Positions 34,713 through 44,139 of a stretch of 64,000 bases of DNA are shown piece by piece. The first letter of the stretch is position 1; every line of letters begins with the position of its first letter. Where the stretch lies: the NCBI RefSeq assembly GCF_019880585.1, contig NZ_JAINVV010000013.1, positions 1 through 64,000 on the forward strand, given 5' to 3'. The DNA is from Sphingomonas colocasiae. GTDB lineage: Bacteria; Pseudomonadota; Alphaproteobacteria; Sphingomonadales; Sphingomonadaceae. The notes beneath the pieces were generated by a model. The model had not been told where the DNA came from and did no database searches. It saw only the letters and a program-made list of their open reading frames with translations. The position numbers were made by a program, and so were the translations under genes.

Positions 34713-35783
34713 CTACCAGCTCAATACCACCTTGCCCGACTGGCCGGAGCGCATCGCGTCGAAGCCCTGCTGGAACTCCTGCGCGGCGAAGCGGTGGGTG
34801 ATCAGCGGCTCCAAATCGAGGCCGTTGCGGATCAGGCCGAACATCTTGCGCCAGGTCTCGAACATCTCACGGCCATAGACGCCGCGGATCGTGATCGCCT
34901 TCAAGATGATATCCGCCCAGGCGACGTGCATCGCGCTCGACGGGATGCCGAGCATCGCCAGCCGGCCGCCCATCATCAGCGCGTCGATCGCCTGCGCGAT
35001 CGCGGGCTGCGCACCCGACATCTCCAGTGCGACGCCGAAGCCATCGGCGATCCCTTCCTTCGCCATCACGTCGCGCAGATCCTCGCGCGCGACATTGACC
35101 GGGCGGATATCGGCGATGCGCGCCGCCAGATCCAGCCGATAGTCGTTGACGTCAGTCAGGATCACCGAGCGCGCGCCGGCACGGCGGGCGACGGCTGCGG
35201 CCATGATGCCGATCGGCCCCGCGCCGGTGACGAGCACATCCTCCCCCAGCAGATCGAATTGCTGGGCAGTGTGGACGGCGTTGCCGAACGGATCGAGCAG
35301 CGCGCCGATATCGAGGCTGACATCCTCGGGCAGCGGCACGACGTTGAAGGCCGGGATCGCCAGATATTCGGCGAACGCCCCCTGGCGATTGACGCCCACG
35401 CCCTGCGTGCCCGGATCGAGATGGAAACGCCCGGCGCGCGCGGCGGCGCTGTCGATATCGATCAGATGCCCCTCGCCCGAAACGCGCTGGCCGATATGGA
35501 GCGGCCGGGTGACGGCGGCGCCGATCTCGACGATCTCGCCCGCGAATTCATGGCCGAAGATCATCGGCACCGGCACGGTGCGCGCCGCCCATTCGTCCCA
35601 ATTATAGATATGGACGTCGGTGCCGCAGATCGCGGTGCGCTGGACGCGGATCAACACCTCATCCGCCGCCGGAGTCGGCACGGGCGCGGTGGTGCCCCAT
35701 ACGCCCTCCGCCGCCTCCAGCTTGGCGAGACCGAACATCGTGGTCGCGGAAACCGCGCGGCGGTCGAGAATGGCGACGCTCAT
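34713..35783 (-). CDS. tdh: L-threonine 3-dehydrogenase
   Basis: Oxidises L-threonine to 2-amino-3-ketobutyrate with NAD+. It is 356 residues from ATG 35783, which overlaps the kbl stop (ATGA); a start at 35738 gives the 341-residue E. coli length. The catalytic zinc and substrate motifs are intact ([29 protein letters not shown]), as is the NAD fold ([20 protein letters not shown]). The four cysteines of the structural zinc lobe are all missing: the segment after GEGH reads [17 protein letters not shown]. The [14 protein letters not shown] block that follows is normal. Coupled to kbl. Confidence 0.94.
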   Translation of the reverse strand: MSVAILDRRAVSATTMFGLAKLEAAEGVWGTTAPVPTPAADEVLIRVQRTAICGTDVHIYNWDEWAARTVPVPMIFGHEFAGEIVEIGAAVTRPLHIGQRVSGEGHLIDIDSAAARAGRFHLDPGTQGVGVNRQGAFAEYLAIPAFNVVPLPEDVSLDIGALLDPFGNAVHTAQQFDLLGEDVLVTGAGPIGIMAAAVARRAGARSVILTDVNDYRLDLAARIADIRPVNVAREDLRDVMAKEGIADGFGVALEMSGAQPAIAQAIDALMMGGRLAMLGIPSSAMHVAWADIILKAITIRGVYGREMFETWRKMFGLIRNGLDLEPLITHRFAAQEFQQGFDAMRSGQSGKVVLSW

Positions 35784-36994
35784 GCCACGATCCCCAGTTC
35801 GCGACCGGCCGCACCGAAGGCGGCGACCGCCCGGTCGACCTGTTCGGACGTGAAGGCCGCCGACATCTGCGTCCGGATCCGCGCCAGCCCCTTGGGCACC
35901 ACAGGGAAGGAAAAGGCGGTCACATAGACGCCGTGATCGAGCAGCCGCTCGGCCAGCGCCACTGCGCGCGGCGCATCGTGGAGCATCACGGGGATGATCG
36001 GATGCTCGCCGGGCAGCAGAGTGAAGCCCAGCCCTTCCAGCCCCGCGCGGAACCGCGTCGCATTGGCGGTCAGTTGCGTCCGCAGCTTTTCGCCCTCGTC
36101 CGACCGCGCGATGTCGATCGCCGCCGCCGCCGCGCCGCACACCGAAGGCGCGAGCGCGTTGGAGAAGAGATAAGGCCGCCCGCGCTGGCGCAGCAGTTCG
36201 ACCAGCGGCCGGCGCGCGGCGACGAAGCCGCCCATCGCGCCGCCCAGCGCCTTGCCGAAGGTGCCGGTGACGATGTCGATCCGCCCCTCGACGCCGCGAA
36301 ACGCCGCCGAGCCGCGCCCTCCTTCGCCCAGAAAGCCGGTGGCGTGGCAATCGTCGACCAGGGTCAGCGCGCCATAGCGCTCGGCGAGATCGGCGATGGC
36401 CGCCAGATTGGCGACGGTGCCGTCCATCGAGAAGACGCCGTCGGTGACGATCAATATCTGGCCCGATCCCTCACGCCGCGCCTGTTGCAGCGCCTCCTCC
36501 AGTGCGGCCATGTCGTTGGTGGCGAAGCGATAGCGGCGCGCCTTGGCGAGCCGGATGCCGTCGATCAGCGAGGCATGGTTGAGCGAATCCGAGACGATCG
36601 AGTCTTCGGGGCCGAACAGCGGCTCGAACACCGCGCCATTGGCGTCGAAGGCGGCGGCGAACAGGATCGCATCCTCGAACCCCAGATAGTCCGCGATCTG
36701 CGCTTCGAGCTGCTTGTGCGGCAATTGCGTGCCGCAGATGAAGCGCACCGATGCCAGCCCGGCACCCCAGTCGCGCGTCGCGCGGATCGCGGCATCGATC
36801 ACGCGCGCGTCGGAAGCGAGCCCCAGATAATTGTTGGCGCACAGATTGAGCACGTCGCGCTCGCCATTCGGCGTGGCCACGCGCACCTGGCTGCCCTGCG
36901 GCGACAGCAACACACGCTCGCGCTTGGTCAGCCCCTGAGCGTCGATCTCGGCCAGTTCCTGTCCGATTCGCTCGTAAAATGCGTCGTTCGCCAA
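35780..36994 (-). CDS. kbl: Glycine C-acetyltransferase (2-amino-3-ketobutyrate CoA ligase)
   Basis: A 404-residue PLP enzyme that splits 2-amino-3-ketobutyrate with CoA to glycine and acetyl-CoA. Class II aminotransferase fold of the alpha-oxoamine synthase group: [26 protein letters not shown], the [16 protein letters not shown] substrate/PLP loop, and the PLP lysine in [14 protein letters not shown]. It forms a two-gene overlapping operon with tdh for threonine-to-glycine breakdown. Confidence 0.96.
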   Translation of the reverse strand: MANDAFYERIGQELAEIDAQGLTKRERVLLSPQGSQVRVATPNGERDVLNLCANNYLGLASDARVIDAAIRATRDWGAGLASVRFICGTQLPHKQLEAQIADYLGFEDAILFAAAFDANGAVFEPLFGPEDSIVSDSLNHASLIDGIRLAKARRYRFATNDMAALEEALQQARREGSGQILIVTDGVFSMDGTVANLAAIADLAERYGALTLVDDCHATGFLGEGGRGSAAFRGVEGRIDIVTGTFGKALGGAMGGFVAARRPLVELLRQRGRPYLFSNALAPSVCGAAAAAIDIARSDEGEKLRTQLTANATRFRAGLEGLGFTLLPGEHPIIPVMLHDAPRAVALAERLLDHGVYVTAFSFPVVPKGLARIRTQMSAAFTSEQVDRAVAAFGAAGRELGIVA

Positions 36995-37067
36995 TCCCGC
37001 CTCCTCTGCTGGAGACGGGCCAGTACAATATAACGGATTACGAGTCTAGTATCCCGGAAACGGGATT

Positions 37068-37631
37068 TCAGCTCGTGACCACCAGAAGCGCCTTCGCGTC
37101 ACCCGGTCCGTCATTGCGGATTTCATGCTCGACATCGGCGGGATAGCGCGCGGTGGCCCCCAACGGCACGGTCTGGCGCTCGCTCGCCGCGATCACCTCC
37201 AGCGAACCTTCGAGCACCGTCAGATGTTCGCGCGTGCCACGCGCGTGCGGCGAGGAGATGAGCGCCCCGCCCGGTGCGAAGGTCAGTTCATACCATTCCA
37301 GGCTGTCAGCCCGGTCGGCCGGACTCAGGATGCGCAACAGGCAGCGCCCATCCTCGGTGCGGATCTCGGGCGTGAAGCTTGCGGACGCGATATCGATGCG
37401 GACGCGCTTTTCCGGCTGACGGAAGCCGATCAGTTCGGAAACGTCGACTTTCAGCGCCTCGGCCAGCGCCCAGACCGTCGCCAGCGTGGGATTGGTCTGG
37501 CCGCGCTCGATTTGCGACAGCATCGATTTGGACACGCCCGATATCTTGGCGAGTCCGTCGAGCGTCAGCCCCTGGCGCCGGCGAAGCTGATGGATATAGG
37601 GGCCGATCTGCGGCGATCCTCCGCTAGGCAT
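37068..37631 (-). CDS. XRE family regulator with C-terminal cupin domain
   Basis: A 187-residue regulator. The N-terminal helix-turn-helix is typical of XRE (LRRRQGLTLDGLAKISGVSKSMLSQIERGQTNPTL region); the C-terminal half is a small cupin barrel (GTREHLTVLEGSLEVIA ... PADVEHEIRNDGPGDAKALLVV) that may bind a small metabolite. ATG 37631 is chosen; an 18-codon longer frame is possible. It lies 73 nt upstream of kbl-tdh on the same strand, so control of threonine catabolism is plausible but unproven. Confidence 0.88.
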   Translation of the reverse strand: MPSGGSPQIGPYIHQLRRRQGLTLDGLAKISGVSKSMLSQIERGQTNPTLATVWALAEALKVDVSELIGFRQPEKRVRIDIASASFTPEIRTEDGRCLLRILSPADRADSLEWYELTFAPGGALISSPHARGTREHLTVLEGSLEVIAASERQTVPLGATARYPADVEHEIRNDGPGDAKALLVVTS

Positions 37632-37709
37632 GATGGCGCCCCTCCCGTGGCGGGCATAAAACATCGCATGGCATGATCGCGCCATAGCAAGCCGAAACGG
37701 GCTTGTCGC

Positions 37710-39242
37710 TCACCGGCCGCCACCATCGAAATCGCGCAGGATCGCGGCGAACATGTCGATGCCGTCCCAGAGATTCCGGAGGCGGAGATTCTCGTTCGCG
37801 GCATGCTGGGCGTTGTCGGCGTTGACGGTCGGCAGCAACACCGCAGGCGTCGCCAGCCCATCCGCTATAACGGACATCGGAATGCTGCCGCCGAGCATCG
37901 GCGTCACCAGCGGCGGCTTTCCCAGCGCGCGCGTCACCGCGCGGATCACCGCCTGGGTGCCCGGCGCCGAAGCGGCGGCGCGATATCCGGGATAGCCCGG
38001 CCCCCATTCGGCGCGCAGCACCTTGACATGGCTCAGCAATGTCTCCGCATCGGGTTCCCGCGCGGTGACGAACCAGCCCTGATCGCGAAAGAAACGTTCG
38101 GTGACGGCGCGAACATGATCGGGCACCTGCCCCGGCACCAGCCGCATGTCGATCGAAGCCATCGCGCGGGTCGGGATCACATTCGCCGCCTTGTCACCGA
38201 CCGCGCCTGCCGAAATGCCCCGGATGTTGAGCGCCGGCCGGATGACGCCATCCATCAGCCTGGGCGAACCCAGGGTCCGGCCGATCCGCAGATCGCGGCG
38301 CAGGCCATCCTCGACGGCGGGCAACGCATCGAGCAGACGCTGCTCCTCCGCATCGGCCAGCTTCACGCCATCCTCGAAGCCGGGAATGGTGACCACCCCA
38401 TCCTCGTCGCGCATCGCCGCCAGCAAGCGTGCCAGCGCCAGCGCGGGATTGGGCACCCAATTGCCATAATGGCCCGAATGCAGTCCGCGTGCGGGGCCAT
38501 AGGCGGTGAGTTCGAGCGAAGCGACGCCGCGCGCGCCCAGGATCACCTGCTGCGCACCGCTCGAATGGACGGGGCCGTCGCACAGGATCCAGAGATCGGC
38601 CTTGAGCGCACCGGCATGGTCGCGAAGCTGCGCCGCGATATCGGGCGATCCGCTTTCCTCGTCGCCGTCCAGGAACAGGATCACATTGGCGGCGGGCGCC
38701 TGCCCGCCGGCGCGCAGCGCGTCCATGGCGCGCAGGATCGCGACGATCGGCGCCTTGTCGTCGCTGGCCGAACGGCCATAGAGCCGCGCTTCGGGCGGAA
38801 GCGCCACGGGCTTGCCGGCAAGATCGATGACGGGCGCGTCGACGGCCGCGCCGGCGCGCAGAACGGGTTCGAAAGGCGGCGTCCGCCAGTCCGGCTGACT
38901 GACGGGCTGGCCGTCGAAATGTGCGTAGAAGCCCAGGGTCCGTCGTGCCCCCGCCACATCGAGCCGCGCGATGATCGACGGTTTTCCGCCGTCGGTCTGT
39001 ATCCGCGTGACCGTGAAGCCGCGCCGCCTGAGCATCGCATCGAGCGCACGGACATTGGGTTCCATTTCGGCGGCGGTGCGACCGGCATTGGGAATGGCGA
39101 CGAAATCGGCGAGTTCGCGCACGATTTCCCACTCATGGGCAATGCGATACTGGCGAACCGGATCGGCCTTGACCGGCGCGGCGAACGCGGGTGCGGCGAC
39201 AAGCACCGCTATCGACAGCGGCAAACGGCGGATCATGGACAT
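37710..39242 (-). CDS. M20 family exported metallopeptidase
   Basis: A 510-residue zinc exopeptidase (ArgE/DapE/CPG2 group) with a signal peptide (MSMIRRLPLSIAVLVAAPAFA), acting in the periplasm. Metal-site motifs are in order: LGFYAHFDGQPV, YGRSASDDKAPI, LFLDGDEESGSPD with the catalytic Glu pair, and the final HAANENL. A dimerisation domain lies in between (ARGLHSGHYGNW). It probably trims di- or oligopeptides or N-acyl amino acids. It is read divergently from the TonB receptor at 39732. Confidence 0.92.
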   Translation of the reverse strand: MSMIRRLPLSIAVLVAAPAFAAPVKADPVRQYRIAHEWEIVRELADFVAIPNAGRTAAEMEPNVRALDAMLRRRGFTVTRIQTDGGKPSIIARLDVAGARRTLGFYAHFDGQPVSQPDWRTPPFEPVLRAGAAVDAPVIDLAGKPVALPPEARLYGRSASDDKAPIVAILRAMDALRAGGQAPAANVILFLDGDEESGSPDIAAQLRDHAGALKADLWILCDGPVHSSGAQQVILGARGVASLELTAYGPARGLHSGHYGNWVPNPALALARLLAAMRDEDGVVTIPGFEDGVKLADAEEQRLLDALPAVEDGLRRDLRIGRTLGSPRLMDGVIRPALNIRGISAGAVGDKAANVIPTRAMASIDMRLVPGQVPDHVRAVTERFFRDQGWFVTAREPDAETLLSHVKVLRAEWGPGYPGYRAAASAPGTQAVIRAVTRALGKPPLVTPMLGGSIPMSVIADGLATPAVLLPTVNADNAQHAANENLRLRNLWDGIDMFAAILRDFDGGGR

Positions 39243-39731
39243 GACGGGTTTCCCTCCGGCGGTGCGGATGGACTGAATAGGATGACGCGGGCCGATTACA
39301 AAGACCCGGCAAGCCGCCATTGCCGCCCCACCATCGCCGATTTGATGCGATATATAGCCTTTGGCTATGCCAGAGGCATTCCATTTTGCAGCGCAGCACG
39401 CATCTGCTCGCGCGGCTGGGCGGCCTGCGACAGATTACCGTTCGAACAATGGCCCCGCCGCGACTCCGCGCGCTTTCGGGATGGGATATATTAGCGGATT
39501 CAGGTCGATATATCCATCGCCGACACCGCCGAAATAGCGCACTTCAACGCATGAACGGACAAGCCGCGATCCTCTTCTGCAAAGGATTCGGCCGATCCGC
39601 CGTATCCGGCGACCGATGAACCCGACGATCGATATAACTATCCGCTATGGCTCTATGAACCCTTTGTGCTGGATTTGTGACAGGTGTCGCAGGGATGTTG
39701 CGTTGCGAAAGAAAATCAGGGGGATTCGATT
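39243..39731. promoter_or_regulatory. Divergent intergenic region, M20 peptidase / TonB receptor
   Basis: A 489-nt gap without a supported gene. It contains a small hairpin ATAGCC-TTT-GGCTAT (about 39353-39367) and a spaced dyad GGATATAT (39484-39491) / ATATATCC (39508-39515), which could be an operator for the divergent pair. Composition is lower in GC than the flanking genes. An open frame at 39320-39619 shows no protein-like features. AGGGGGA at the end is the ribosome site for the receptor. Confidence 0.5.
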
Positions 39732-42581
39732 ATGACGGCCGTTGCTTCACACTCTTTTTCGGGGAGCGCGCGTCGCGCGAAGCTCCTGCTCCTCGCGGGC
39801 GGCAGCGCGCTGCTGTGCCTGGCGCATCCCGCGCTCGCGCAGACCGCGCCCCAGGCCGCCGAGGCTGAGCCTGAAGCCGACATCATCGTCACCGGCTCGC
39901 TCGTCCAGCGCAACGGCTTCGACACCCCCACCCCCGTCACCGTGATCGGCGCCGAGACGCTCAGCCGCGTCGCCGCCCCCAACATCGCCGACGTCATCAA
40001 CCAGATGCCTTCGGTCCGCCCGTCGCTGACCCCGACCAGCACGGTCAATCTCGGCAGCCTCGCCGCCGGCAACTATATCGATCTGCGCGGCCTGGGCTAT
40101 CAGCGCACCCAGGTCCAGGTTGACGGCCGCCGCTATGTGCCGACCACGCCCGCGGGCGGCGTCAGCATTTCCTCGATCCCGCAGGCGATGGTCAACGGGA
40201 TCGACATCGTCACCGGCGGCGCATCGGCTGCCTATGGTTCGGACGCCGTCGCCGGCGTCGTCAACCTGCGCATCGATTCCCGTTTCAAGGGCTTCAAGGG
40301 CAGCGTCCAGGGCGGCATCTCCAACTATGGCGATTACGAGAACTTCCTCGCCTCGGCGAGCTACGGCACCAGCTTCATGGACGATCGCCTGCACCTGGTC
40401 GTCGCGGCCGAAGCGTCGCAGAATGGCGGCATCCGCTGGCTGCGCGATCGCCCGTGGAGCGCGAAGAACCCCGGCACCGTCTCCAACCCCGCCTATACCG
40501 TCGCCAATGGCGAGCCGCGGCTGATCCTGACCGACAATATCCGCCAGACCAACGTCTCCTATGGCGGCGTGATCACCGGCGTCAGCTTCACCCCCGGCAA
40601 CGGCAGCGCGATCACCAACATCCTGGCGCTTCCCTCCTATCTGAAGGGCATCCAGTTCGACACCAGCGGCAATGCGGTTCCCTTCGCATTCGGATCGCTG
40701 GTGACCGCGTCGACCCAGGTCGGCGGCGACGGCGCCAACGGTATCGCGGACAGCCTGGGCGCGGTTCCGGTCAACCGCTATACCGGTTTCGGCCGGCTGA
40801 CCTTCGACGCCAGCGACGCGATCACGCTGTTCGGCGAATTCTCGTACAACAAGGTGACCTCTGAATATCTGGGCCTCGCCTCCGCGCACCAGATGAGCAT
40901 CCGGTCCGACAACGTCTTCCTGCCCGCGGCACTGCGCCAGACGCTGGCGGCGAACAATGTCGCGACGATCACCGTCGGCCGCAGCGTGCTGGACAATGCC
41001 CGCACCGTCTCCAACCTCGATATCGAGACGATCAACGCGCTGGGCGGCTTCAACGCCAAGCTGGGCGCCGGCTGGACGCTCGACGGCAGCTTCAGCTACG
41101 GCCGCACCAAGAACCGCGCGACCACGAGCAACAACCGCATCACCGCGCGCTATAATCTTGCCGTCGACGCGATCGACGATCCGCGCACGCCGGGCGTGGT
41201 CGATCCGATCTGCCGCTCGACGCTGACCGACCCGACCAATGGCTGCGTCCCGCTGAACCTGATCGGCGAGAACCGCTATTCGGATGCCGCGCTCGCCTAT
41301 GTGAACGGCACCGGCTTCCGCCTGTGGGACATCAAGCAGAAATCGGCGATCATGACGTTGCGCGGCTCGCCGTTCGACACCTGGGCCGGGCCTGTCTCGA
41401 TCGCGGCCGGCGGCGAATATCGCGAGCTCAGCGTCAAGACGACGTCCGATCCCATCTCCACCGCCCAGGCCTTTTTCGGCGGCGGCACCATTCCCTATGC
41501 GGGCAAGGTGACGGTGAAGGAAGGCTTCGGCGAAGTCATGGTCCCGCTCGCCAAGGATACGAGCTGGGCGAAGGATCTGAGCGTCGACGCCGCCGTGCGC
41601 GTCACCGACTACAGCACCTCCGGCACCGTCGTCACCTGGAAGGGTGGCATCAGCTACGCGATCAACGATTCGATCCGCGTACGCGCCACGCGTTCGCGCG
41701 ACATTCGGGCGCCGGGCCTGGAAGAGCTGTTCCAGGCGGGATCGACCTCGGCGCTCAGCGTCTTCGATCCGATCGTCAACGATACCTATCTCGTCACCGC
41801 GGCGAACCAGGGCAATCCCAACCTGACGCCTGAAAAGGCCGACACCTTCACCGCCGGCCTGGTGCTGACGCCCACTTTCATCCCGCGCCTCAAGCTCTCG
41901 GTCGACTATTACAAGATCGAGCTGAACAACGCGATCATCGCGCTGACCCCGGCGGCGATCGTTGACCGCTGCTACAGCGGCACGTCGCCCCAGGCCTGCC
42001 CGCTGATCATCCGCGGCGGCACCGACGATCGCATCACCCGCGTGCTCAACGGCCCGGTCAACCTGACCTCGGTCAAGACGAGCGGCATCGACGTGGAGGC
42101 GCAATACTGGTTCCCGATCGGTGAGGACCGGATCAACCTGCAGGCGCTGGTCACCTATATCGACAACACCTCGATCTTCGACGGCATCACGCTCACCCAG
42201 CTGGGCGGCAGCGTCGAGCAGCCGACGGTCGCGGCGGTGGGCGGCAACCCGCACTGGAAGGTCAACACGCATGTCAGCTATGTGAACCCCGGTTTCACGC
42301 TGAGCGTGGCTGCCCGCTATATCGGCGGCGGTGCGATCAACCGGGCCTATACCACCAAGGACCTGGACGTGCTGAGCGTCAACGGCCGCGTCTATTTCGA
42401 CCTTCAGGGCGAAGTGACGCTGATCGAGAATGACGACAACCGCGTCGCCCTGTTCGGATCGATCCAGAACGTCTTCAACAAGACGCCGCCGATCACCGGC
42501 GTCGGCGGCTATGGCACCACGCGTGCGCTGTACGACACGCTGGGCCGGATGTTCACCGCGGGCGTCCGCTTCAAGTTCTGA
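39732..42581 (+). CDS. TonB-dependent receptor
   Basis: A 949-residue outer-membrane active transporter. Signal peptide (RRAKLLLLAGGSALLCLAHPALAQ), a TonB-box-like EADIIVTGSLVQRNG, a plug domain (FDTPTPVTVIGAETLSR ... YIDLRGLGYQRTQVQVDGRR ... VTGGASAAYGSDAVAGVVNL), then a large barrel ending in the C-terminal aromatic (GVRFKF). No STN signalling domain. The ribosome site AGGGGGA is 7 nt before ATG 39732. Flanked by an M20 peptidase and a serine hydrolase, which points to import and processing of a peptide- or ester-like substrate. Confidence 0.95.
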   Translation: MTAVASHSFSGSARRAKLLLLAGGSALLCLAHPALAQTAPQAAEAEPEADIIVTGSLVQRNGFDTPTPVTVIGAETLSRVAAPNIADVINQMPSVRPSLTPTSTVNLGSLAAGNYIDLRGLGYQRTQVQVDGRRYVPTTPAGGVSISSIPQAMVNGIDIVTGGASAAYGSDAVAGVVNLRIDSRFKGFKGSVQGGISNYGDYENFLASASYGTSFMDDRLHLVVAAEASQNGGIRWLRDRPWSAKNPGTVSNPAYTVANGEPRLILTDNIRQTNVSYGGVITGVSFTPGNGSAITNILALPSYLKGIQFDTSGNAVPFAFGSLVTASTQVGGDGANGIADSLGAVPVNRYTGFGRLTFDASDAITLFGEFSYNKVTSEYLGLASAHQMSIRSDNVFLPAALRQTLAANNVATITVGRSVLDNARTVSNLDIETINALGGFNAKLGAGWTLDGSFSYGRTKNRATTSNNRITARYNLAVDAIDDPRTPGVVDPICRSTLTDPTNGCVPLNLIGENRYSDAALAYVNGTGFRLWDIKQKSAIMTLRGSPFDTWAGPVSIAAGGEYRELSVKTTSDPISTAQAFFGGGTIPYAGKVTVKEGFGEVMVPLAKDTSWAKDLSVDAAVRVTDYSTSGTVVTWKGGISYAINDSIRVRATRSRDIRAPGLEELFQAGSTSALSVFDPIVNDTYLVTAANQGNPNLTPEKADTFTAGLVLTPTFIPRLKLSVDYYKIELNNAIIALTPAAIVDRCYSGTSPQACPLIIRGGTDDRITRVLNGPVNLTSVKTSGIDVEAQYWFPIGEDRINLQALVTYIDNTSIFDGITLTQLGGSVEQPTVAAVGGNPHWKVNTHVSYVNPGFTLSVAARYIGGGAINRAYTTKDLDVLSVNGRVYFDLQGEVTLIENDDNRVALFGSIQNVFNKTPPITGVGGYGTTRALYDTLGRMFTAGVRFKF

Positions 42582-42600
42582 GAATGATCCGATGAAGACA

Positions 42601-42630
42601 GTCCGGGCCGCATTCGCGGCCCGGACCATT
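42601..42630 (+). terminator. Terminator after the TonB receptor
   Basis: GTCCGGGCCGC (42601-42611) and GCGGCCCGGAC (42616-42626) form a perfect 11-bp stem with an ATTC loop, followed by CATTTT. It lies 19 nt past the receptor stop codon and would attenuate, not abolish, read-through into the serine hydrolase. Confidence 0.8.
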
Positions 42631-42634
42631 TTGA

Positions 42635-42678
42635 GCATCGTGCGGAAAACTGAGGACGGTTTTCCGCAAGAACGATGC
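42635..42678 (+). promoter_or_regulatory. Second leader hairpin before the serine hydrolase
   Basis: GCATCGT-GC-GGAAAAC pairs with GTTTTCC-GCAAGA-ACGATGC across a short loop: two 7-bp stems with unequal internal loops. It lies between the terminator and the GGGGG ribosome site of the next gene and may act in mRNA stability or read-through control. Confidence 0.4.
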
Positions 42679-42703
42679 GACAAACCATATTGGGGGTAAT
42701 GCG

Positions 42704-44056
42704 ATGATCCGTTTCGCCTGGCTGCCGCTCGTCGCATTGCTCGCGACGCCCGCTCAAGCCGATCCGGGTGCGCCCGGCCGCATCGCGGCGGCGCTCGGCA
42801 TTCCCTCCGCCACCGCCCCCGGCTGCGCGGTGGGCATCTTCCGAGACGGCAAGACGGCGGAGCTGGTCAATGCGGGCGCCGCCGATGTCGCGACCGGCCG
42901 CGCGATCGGGCCGGACACGCAATTCTACGCCGCGTCGGTCTCCAAGCAGTTCACCGCCGTCGCGCTGATGCAGCTCGTCGTCGCGGGCAAGGTCTCGCTC
43001 AACGACGACGTTCGCAAATATATCCCGGAACTGGCCGATTACGGCACCGTCGTCACCGTCCAGATGCTGCTCAACATGACCGGCGGCATCCGGGACTCGC
43101 TGGCGCTGCTCGCGCTGGAGGGCAAGCTGAAGATCTCCGAGCCCAGCCGCGCGGAGGCGCTGGCGGGCGTGCTCAGGCAGAAGGAGACCAACTTCACGCC
43201 CGGCACCCAATATGATTACACCAATGGCGGCTATCTGCTGCTTTCCGAAATCATCGAACGCGTTTCGAAACAGCCCTTCGAAACCTATGTGAACACCAAT
43301 GTGCTGAAGCCCCTGGGCATGACGCGCAGCTTCATGATGCTGGGCAAGCGCACCGCCGATGCCAATGCGACGCACGGCTATGTCGCCGCGGCCGACGGCA
43401 AGGTGAGCTCCGCCGACGAATATCCGCTGTTCGGCGGATCGGGCGGGCTGATCACCACCGTCAACGATCTCGCCAAATGGGATCGCGACATCGATAGCGG
43501 CCACAAGGTGTGGACGCCGGAAATCACGCGACTGATGGTGGCCCCCGGCAAGTTCACCAACGGCGCGCCGGTGGTGCGTTCCGGCCGTGGCATCGCCTAT
43601 GGCAACGGACTGATCATCGGTCCGCACTGGTTCCACCACACCGGTGGCGCGGCGGGATACAAGACGCTGTACGGGCGCCTGCCCGAAAAGCGGATGGGCA
43701 TTGCGCTCCTCTGCAACAACGGCGCGATCGATCCCGCGAAAAAGGCGGACGAAGTGATCGCGGCGCTCAATGAAGGGCTGCCGGCGGTCACCGAACCCTC
43801 CTCCGACGGATCGGCGCTCAACGGCCGCTACCGGAATCCCAATATCGCCGCGACCTATGTGATCGATGCCAGGGCCGACACGATCAACCTGACGCTGGAA
43901 GCCGCCAATGGTGGCAAGACCGGCCCGCTGGCGCTCAAGCGCAATGCCGAAGGCGTGTTCAGGAGCGGCCCGTTCGGCATCACCCCCGACGACGACGCGC
44001 GCGGTTTCACCCTGGAGACGTCGCGCATCACGCTGCATTTCGTACGGGCGCAATGA
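42704..44056 (+). CDS. Serine hydrolase, beta-lactamase (class C/PBP4*) fold
   Basis: A 450-residue exported serine hydrolase. Signal peptide MIRFAWLPLVALLATPAQA. The active-site S-x-x-K is Ser78-Val-Ser-Lys81, the Y-x-N is in QYDYTNGGYLLLSE, and an HTG triad is in FHHTGGAAGYKT. A C-terminal extension of about 90 residues (GRYRNPNIAATYVIDA ...) is a lipocalin-like domain often fused to such enzymes. Possible activities are D-aminopeptidase, esterase or peptidase. It follows the TonB receptor in the same direction, probably as its processing enzyme. Confidence 0.9.
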   Translation: MIRFAWLPLVALLATPAQADPGAPGRIAAALGIPSATAPGCAVGIFRDGKTAELVNAGAADVATGRAIGPDTQFYAASVSKQFTAVALMQLVVAGKVSLNDDVRKYIPELADYGTVVTVQMLLNMTGGIRDSLALLALEGKLKISEPSRAEALAGVLRQKETNFTPGTQYDYTNGGYLLLSEIIERVSKQPFETYVNTNVLKPLGMTRSFMMLGKRTADANATHGYVAAADGKVSSADEYPLFGGSGGLITTVNDLAKWDRDIDSGHKVWTPEITRLMVAPGKFTNGAPVVRSGRGIAYGNGLIIGPHWFHHTGGAAGYKTLYGRLPEKRMGIALLCNNGAIDPAKKADEVIAALNEGLPAVTEPSSDGSALNGRYRNPNIAATYVIDARADTINLTLEAANGGKTGPLALKRNAEGVFRSGPFGITPDDDARGFTLETSRITLHFVRAQ

Positions 44057-44139
44057 CGATGCCCCGATCGCGTCGCTCCGCCGTTTTTTGAGCCCGGGCG
44101 ACGCGGGGAAGTGGCTCATGGGGTGAACTGTCCCGGGCT

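Noticed and set aside
34713-36350. Long open frame extending tdh upstream into kbl
   Set aside because: The tdh similarity begins at 35783 or 35738; the upstream part is out-of-frame kbl sequence.
39320-39619. 99-codon plus-strand frame in the gap before the TonB receptor
   Set aside because: No ribosome site, no recognisable motifs, irregular composition; more likely regulatory DNA.
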